NCBI GenBank assembly: GCA_903898215.1
Contig: CAIUEQ010000384.1
Coordinates: 1 to 9,994, forward strand
DNA from: an uncultured Bacteroidota bacterium
GTDB lineage: Bacteria > Bacteroidota > Bacteroidia > UKL13-3
Reading direction: 5' to 3'
DNA: 9,994 nucleotides
Position 1 is the stretch's first letter; the number at the start of each line of letters is the position of its first letter. A program made the position numbers and the translations under genes. The notes beneath the pieces were generated by a model. It saw nothing but the letters and a program-made list of their open reading frames with translations. It had not been told where the DNA came from and did not search any database. Positions 5,868-9,994 of the stretch are shown here, piece after piece.

Positions 5868-7286
5868 TTAATGTCCTGCAACTTCTAATTTGTCTTCATC
5901 AATTCCTTGCGATTTTAAAATTGATTTTACACGTAAAGCAAAAAATGCGAGATAGGCAAAACAGAAAAGTGTAACAATATAAGATGCATGAATTCCCAAT
6001 GCGCTATCGGCAAGTTTTCCCTGAAGCGGTGGAATGATAGAACCTCCTAAAATCATCATGATTAAGAAAGATGAACCTTGCGAAGTATGCTTTCCTAATC
6101 CTGCAATGGATAATGAAAAAATACATGGCCACATTACCGAGCAAAATAATCCTCCGCTTAAAAAAGCAAACAGGGAAATTTTTCCTGTGGTCATTAGTCC
6201 AACAATCATTGCTAAAATTCCAAACACCGAAAAGATCATTAACGTTCGGGCTTGTTTTTCTTTTCCCAAAAAATTTGCAGCAATTAATATGGCCACACAA
6301 AATGCATAAGGATATAATTCTGTTACATCATTTCCGTGCAAAAAGTTTACAAATAAAATAAGTGCAAAAGCAACAAATGGAACGACAATCAATGCCAAAT
6401 TTTTTGCTGTGCTTTTTAAGTTAAAAATACTCATTGCACCTGTCCATCTTCCAATCATTAAACTTCCCCAATACAACGAAATAAATTGCGAAAGATGTGC
6501 TTCATCGTAGCCGCCAAACTCAGGTAGTTTAAGTAATGCGCCCATATTACTTTGAATGGTTACTTCAACGCCAACGTACATAAAAATGGCAATCATGCCC
6601 ATCCAAAGTTGAGGATATTTTAAAGCGGGAATTCCTTGTTCAACTGTTTCGTCACTTTTAACATGCGGTAAATTTGTGAACGAAAAATATAAAGCCATTA
6701 AAGCGAAAATTCCTGCAACAATTAAATATAATTCTTTGATGGATTCGATTGAAGTTTTTGAGGCATCGGCATTTTCGAGTGAGCCAAAAAGGAAGTAACT
6801 TACGATGATGGGTCCGAGTGTTGTTCCTAAAGAATTGATGCCACCTGCCAAATTCAAACGATGTGCTCCGGTGGTGGGATTTCCTAAAGCAATAACAAAA
6901 GGATTGGCAGCAGTTTGTTGTAACGAGAAGCCAAGTGCAACAATAAAAAATGCTCCCAAAATTAATGGAAATGAGCCTGCATTTACAGATGGAATAATTG
7001 CCAATGCACCAACAACAGAAATCAACAACCCAAAGATGATGCCTTTTTTATACCCGATCTTATTGAGTATCTCAACTTTTGAAATTTGTGAAAGCAAAAA
7101 TAAAATTACGGAGCCGATAAAATATCCGCCATAAAATGTAAAGTCGATGAGTTGCGATTGAAATTGCGAAAGCTGAAAATGTGCTTTACAAAAAGGAATA
7201 AATATTCCGTTTGATGCGGCTATAAATCCCCAAAAGAAAAACACTACGATAAGTGAGTACAATTGTGAGTGCGAGTTTTTTTGCAT
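5868..7286 (-). CDS. FHS-family MFS sugar:H+ symporter (FucP/GluP-like)
   Basis: A 472-residue inner-membrane transporter of the major facilitator superfamily, FHS (fucose:H+ symporter) family, with about 12 hydrophobic segments. Diagnostic blocks are FFFWGFIAASNG in TM1 (residues 16-27), FYGGYFIGS in TM2, and TAANPFVIALGNPTTG (125-140) followed by HRLNLAGGINSLGTTLGP (142-159), typical of Bacteroidota glucose/galactose-type FHS proteins. E. coli FucP has Glu before TAANPF (LETAANPF), a residue thought to bind the proton; here it is Gln (QQTAANPF), as I recall from many Bacteroidota homologues. Substrate (glucose, galactose, fucose or other) is not determined, and no sugar catabolic gene is nearby. 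ATG at 7286 is chosen over an upstream TTG at 7328 that lies in a repetitive spacer. It may be co-transcribed with the MORN-VWA gene 67 bp upstream. Confidence 0.93.
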   Translation of the reverse strand: MQKNSHSQLYSLIVVFFFWGFIAASNGIFIPFCKAHFQLSQFQSQLIDFTFYGGYFIGSVILFLLSQISKVEILNKIGYKKGIIFGLLISVVGALAIIPSVNAGSFPLILGAFFIVALGFSLQQTAANPFVIALGNPTTGAHRLNLAGGINSLGTTLGPIIVSYFLFGSLENADASKTSIESIKELYLIVAGIFALMALYFSFTNLPHVKSDETVEQGIPALKYPQLWMGMIAIFMYVGVEVTIQSNMGALLKLPEFGGYDEAHLSQFISLYWGSLMIGRWTGAMSIFNLKSTAKNLALIVVPFVAFALILFVNFLHGNDVTELYPYAFCVAILIAANFLGKEKQARTLMIFSVFGILAMIVGLMTTGKISLFAFLSGGLFCSVMWPCIFSLSIAGLGKHTSQGSSFLIMMILGGSIIPPLQGKLADSALGIHASYIVTLFCFAYLAFFALRVKSILKSQGIDEDKLEVAGH

Positions 7287-7290
7287 TTTT

Positions 7291-7358
7291 TTGATTTGAT
7301 AATTTGATGATTTGATAATTATTTTCAAATAACTAATAACCAGTAACCAATAACTAAT
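7291..7358. repeat. Word-repeat spacer upstream of the sugar transporter
   Basis: Two adjacent simple blocks. At 7291-7318 the word TTTGAT recurs four times in a TTTGATRAT pattern. At 7329-7356 the plus strand repeats ATAACTAATAACC/AGTAACC/AATAACTAAT words. The second block overlaps the last codons of the MORN-VWA gene. I see no coding meaning. Both are of the same low-complexity, self-similar style as 185-262. Confidence 0.5.
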
Positions 7359-8508
7359 TCTTTATATCCAACCAAACAAATTCTCCGCCTTGAAAAATAA
7401 AAATATCGTTATCTAATTCAATCTGCTGACCTTCTTTAATAGTTTTCATATTCACATCATTATTTGCAGTGTGAATAGAGCCTTTAGTACGATAAGCGAG
7501 TTGAAGATATTGGTTGTTGATTCCTCGTTTTGTGCCGCAAAGTACCACATGCACAGGTTTGCGAATACGCTTCAATAATTTCATGTCGCGTATATCACTA
7601 TCGTCAGCAACCAAAACTAGGTCGCCATAATCGCGGTAAGTACTTGTTGCTTTTAATACAGCTTCCAAATCGTTTTCGGGGTCATCACCACCTTCTCCAA
7701 GTTTGCGAACATCTTCAATATCTTTTTTAAATTTTTTAAAATCTTTGGCTTCAAAAGGGTGAACACCTCCGGTTAAGCCAACAATTTTTTTATCATCGGG
7801 CATATTATCACCATCGTTAAAAAGGATATAATATTTTATCTTTTCATTCTCGTAATTCTTCTTATACCAAACTAAAATTTGCCCGATATATGGAAACATA
7901 CTTCCTGTCATATCAACCACCATCGCCACTTTTTTCCATTGCGTATTTCTGTTAAAGACTTTAAAAATTGTAGAATCTTTAATTTTGTATTCGCCTGTTA
8001 AAAACTTATCAAATTTTAAGGTAGTTTCTTTTGTGGGCGACTCATAAGTGATCATTCCCTTTTTGTCGAAATGCGCATAAGCACCCACTAATTCTCCCTT
8101 GCTAAAATCGGCTTCAGTTTGAAGAAATCCTTTATCATCATAGCAACGTTCGTAACCTTGTTTTACACCGCCTTTATAAATTTCTTCACATTGCGTGCTG
8201 CAGTTTGGAAAAAATGTTACACTTGGTCCATCTAGCACTCCACGACTAAAAGTGTTTGATAATTCGATACAATCCTGAGCATCGAAGTATCTAATCTCAA
8301 GACCTTCTTTTTCGCCATTCTCAAAAAACACTTCGTATTTTAAATCGCCATTTTGCCAAAAATATCTCCAAAAGCCTTGTTGCTTGCCGTTTTTATCGGT
8401 TGCATTGATAGTGTCGCCATCAACAACTTCAAATGTTTGTGAAAAAACATGTTGAGTTAAAAAAAGGAAAAATATAAAAATCGTATTTCGAAATCCTAAA
8501 AAGTTCAT
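7354..8508 (-). CDS. Secreted MORN-repeat plus von Willebrand factor A domain protein
   Basis: A 384-residue exported protein. Residues 1-24 form a Sec signal peptide ending VFSQ. Residues about 38-155 hold four to five MORN/YwqK-type repeats of the form G..QG.W..YF.NG.L, for example GKQQGFWRYFWQNGDLKYEV and GVKQGYERCYDDKGFLQTEA. Residues about 190-350 form a VWA domain: the metal-site motif is D199-M-T201-G-S203 after a beta strand (VAMVV), followed by GEGGDDPEND (271-280) and LVLVADDSDIRDM (297-309). The DxTxS and GGDxPE features fit a bacterial VWA subgroup that binds a divalent metal and a protein ligand. Function is unknown; an extracytoplasmic scaffold or adhesion role is an inference. 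ATG at 8508 is preferred over TTG at 8520 because the signal peptide then begins directly and the leader from the -7 element is about 20 nt. Confidence 0.85.
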   Translation of the reverse strand: MNFLGFRNTIFIFFLFLTQHVFSQTFEVVDGDTINATDKNGKQQGFWRYFWQNGDLKYEVFFENGEKEGLEIRYFDAQDCIELSNTFSRGVLDGPSVTFFPNCSTQCEEIYKGGVKQGYERCYDDKGFLQTEADFSKGELVGAYAHFDKKGMITYESPTKETTLKFDKFLTGEYKIKDSTIFKVFNRNTQWKKVAMVVDMTGSMFPYIGQILVWYKKNYENEKIKYYILFNDGDNMPDDKKIVGLTGGVHPFEAKDFKKFKKDIEDVRKLGEGGDDPENDLEAVLKATSTYRDYGDLVLVADDSDIRDMKLLKRIRKPVHVVLCGTKRGINNQYLQLAYRTKGSIHTANNDVNMKTIKEGQQIELDNDIFIFQGGEFVWLDIKN

Positions 8509-8531
8509 CCGCTCATCCAATGTTCAGTTGT

Positions 8532-8539
8532 CAAATATA
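8532..8539 (-). promoter_or_regulatory. Candidate Bacteroidota -7 promoter element for the MORN-VWA gene
   Basis: The minus strand reads TATATTTG, an exact TAnnTTTG match, 23 bp upstream of the ATG at 8508. The surrounding DNA is AT-rich, so a chance match is possible; the -33 region shows only a weak TTA. Confidence 0.45.
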
Positions 8540-8758
8540 CATTACGAAATCATTAACATAAAATATTAATGAATAGATTTAAGCATGAGGTGATGAAGTA
8601 AAGAAGAAGTTAAAAATATAAAATCAATATCTTTTGTGATTTACTTTTTCAATATTGTGTTCAATGATATTAAGTAAAGGCAAGGAGTATTTAACTTGGA
8701 TTATTCAAAATAATACAATTTGTTTTTGAGTAATTATTGAGAACAAAAAACAATATGC

Positions 8759-9994
8759 TTACTCTTTTACAAACTTACCTGCGTAGGTATTATTACCACT
8801 TTGTATTTTTATAAAATAGATACCACTGTTTAAATCTGTTACTGGAATTTCAATTTCTTTTTGATAATTAAGCATATTGTTAAAAACCGTTTCACCCAAA
8901 ATATTTGTAATAATTATATTAAGAATTTTATTGTTTGTTTCATTTACCGAAAATGAAATTTTATTATTAGCAGGATTCGGAAATACACTAATTTTTTGAA
9001 TGAAATTATTTACTTCATTTACACCCAAACTTAAACCTTTAATTACTGCGCATAGATTATTGCGGTTTACCCAACCAATTTTATTGAAACTTCCTCCAAC
9101 AATAACTATAACTCCAGTTGAAACAATTGAAGCACCAACCATCCATTCATCATATTTTATTCCTGATGTAAGGTCGAAATTTTTCAAGATGCTATTGACA
9201 ACGTAAATCATATTGTCGTTTGTAATCGCCATGTCTGTAACGCCAACGCCATTGACTGTTAAAGGGTGCCAATTACCCTGTATGCCTGTAATCGTATCTA
9301 CATAAGCCAATCCTTCTCTGAAACTTTGCCCAATAATGGAGTAATTTCCTCCAACATAAATTTTACCATTCGCATATAGGATTTTATTTACGACTCCATT
9401 TGGATTTGGGTTCCAGTTTGTAAGTGTATTATTATTTAAGTTAACAGAAGCTAGGTAATTGCGTGTTTGGCCCATAATACTGGTAAAATCACCACCTAAG
9501 TATAAAATATTGTTTACTACTAATGCTGAATTTACATGTCGGTTAATTGAGAATGAATTTATTAATTGACCGGTATTTGCATCAAGCACTGAAGGTGAAC
9601 TTGTGGTTACTCCATTAATTGAATTATAATCACCTTGAATAAAAATATAATTTGAGGCAGCAACAATTTTAGTAATGCTTGGACTAAAACCAGGCTTTGT
9701 AACTGTTAGTATTGGATTCCATGATTTGATAGTGCCGGTAATTTTATCTATTGCTGCGATTGCCACACGATTTTGCCCCCCAATTGTTTTGAAACCTCCA
9801 CCAACATAGAGTATTCCATTAGTTTCTGCAATTGTAGCAATACCATATCCGCTAGTACTTGCTTGGAAATTTAAAATATCTCCGGTTATACCATTGATAG
9901 TAGCAATGGCATCACGATTCAAATTTCCTACTTTATTAAATAAACCAACAAGGAAAATGGTGTCGTTGGAACTTAACATTCCATTTATATCTCC
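8759..9994 (-). CDS. T9SS-secreted beta-propeller protein (5' end outside window)
   Basis: The last 411 residues of a larger surface or secreted protein; the frame is still open at 9994, so the internal ATG at 9979 is not the true start. Visible residues 1-320 contain about seven propeller-like repeats of roughly 48-55 residues with the pattern [IL]Y[VL]GG.F..I.G..R..LA.[IV]...TG.[IL]..W.P. They begin near residues 13, 61, 116, 162, 211, 262 (degenerate) and 296. Residues 335-411 are a type A T9SS sorting domain: ISVFPNPANNKISF, then NILGETV, then LNSGIYFIKI and the terminal KFVKE. In Bacteroidota this domain directs export by the type IX system and is removed as the protein is attached or released. 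The ligand of the propeller is unknown. No convincing terminator follows the stop. Confidence 0.92.
   Translation of the reverse strand, partial: GDINGMLSSNDTIFLVGLFNKVGNLNRDAIATINGITGDILNFQASTSGYGIATIAETNGILYVGGGFKTIGGQNRVAIAAIDKITGTIKSWNPILTVTKPGFSPSITKIVAASNYIFIQGDYNSINGVTTSSPSVLDANTGQLINSFSINRHVNSALVVNNILYLGGDFTSIMGQTRNYLASVNLNNNTLTNWNPNPNGVVNKILYANGKIYVGGNYSIIGQSFREGLAYVDTITGIQGNWHPLTVNGVGVTDMAITNDNMIYVVNSILKNFDLTSGIKYDEWMVGASIVSTGVIVIVGGSFNKIGWVNRNNLCAVIKGLSLGVNEVNNFIQKISVFPNPANNKISFSVNETNNKILNIIITNILGETVFNNMLNYQKEIEIPVTDLNSGIYFIKIQSGNNTYAGKFVKE

Noticed and set aside
6004..7134. Open frames on both strands within the sugar transporter
   Set aside because: Shadows of the transporter coding sequence.
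7287..7328. Longer sugar-transporter start at TTG 7328
   Set aside because: The extra residues come from the repetitive spacer; ATG 7286 gives the normal N-terminus.
9000..9206. Plus-strand open frame inside the beta-propeller gene
   Set aside because: Antisense shadow; the minus-strand frame has clear repeats and a sorting domain.
8759..9994. Propeller repeats as a DNA tandem repeat or CRISPR-like array
   Set aside because: Repeats are only seen at protein level, vary in length, and have no conserved DNA unit.

Overview
This is an AT-rich window from a member of the Bacteroidota, most likely a Flavobacteriia- or Sphingobacteriia-like lineage. The evidence is a C-terminal type IX secretion (T9SS) sorting domain on a surface protein, matches to the Bacteroidota -7 promoter element TAnnTTTG upstream of several genes, a Bacteroidota-style FHS sugar transporter, and weak ribosome binding sites. 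Strand layout is simple: genes up to about 3030 run on the plus strand, and everything from 3201 to the right edge runs on the minus strand.

Left part (1-1950). The end of a gene with a heavy-metal-binding domain is followed by a CusA/CzcA heavy-metal RND pump gene that stops after about 420 of the roughly 1,040 or more residues expected. The missing part is replaced by about 160 bp of nested inverted repeats and then AT-rich non-coding DNA. This looks like a metal-efflux operon broken by a deletion or rearrangement at a repeat element.

Middle (1951-3800). Two tandem paralogous lipoproteins of unknown function are followed by a convergent two-gene toxin-antitoxin module (66-residue antitoxin, 89-residue RelE/ParE-like toxin, ATGA overlap). 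The module is bracketed by two copies of the 3' end of typA. One is the real gene end at 3790-3834. The other, at 3117-3161, is an exact 45-bp copy that continues on both sides into decayed sequence, apparently including a worn copy of the typA terminator. This suggests the module arrived on DNA that carried a fresh typA end and displaced the old one. It is the most interesting structure in the window.

Right part (3797-9994, all minus strand). In transcription order from the right edge: a T9SS-exported beta-propeller protein (5' end outside the window), a secreted protein combining MORN-like repeats with a von Willebrand A domain, an FHS-family sugar:proton symporter, and the ribosome-associated GTPase TypA/BipA. 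The sugar transporter may be co-transcribed with the MORN-VWA gene (67-bp gap); the rest appear independent. Several spacers carry repetitive word-like sequence that appears non-coding.

No tRNA, rRNA, CRISPR array, transposase or integrase gene was found.
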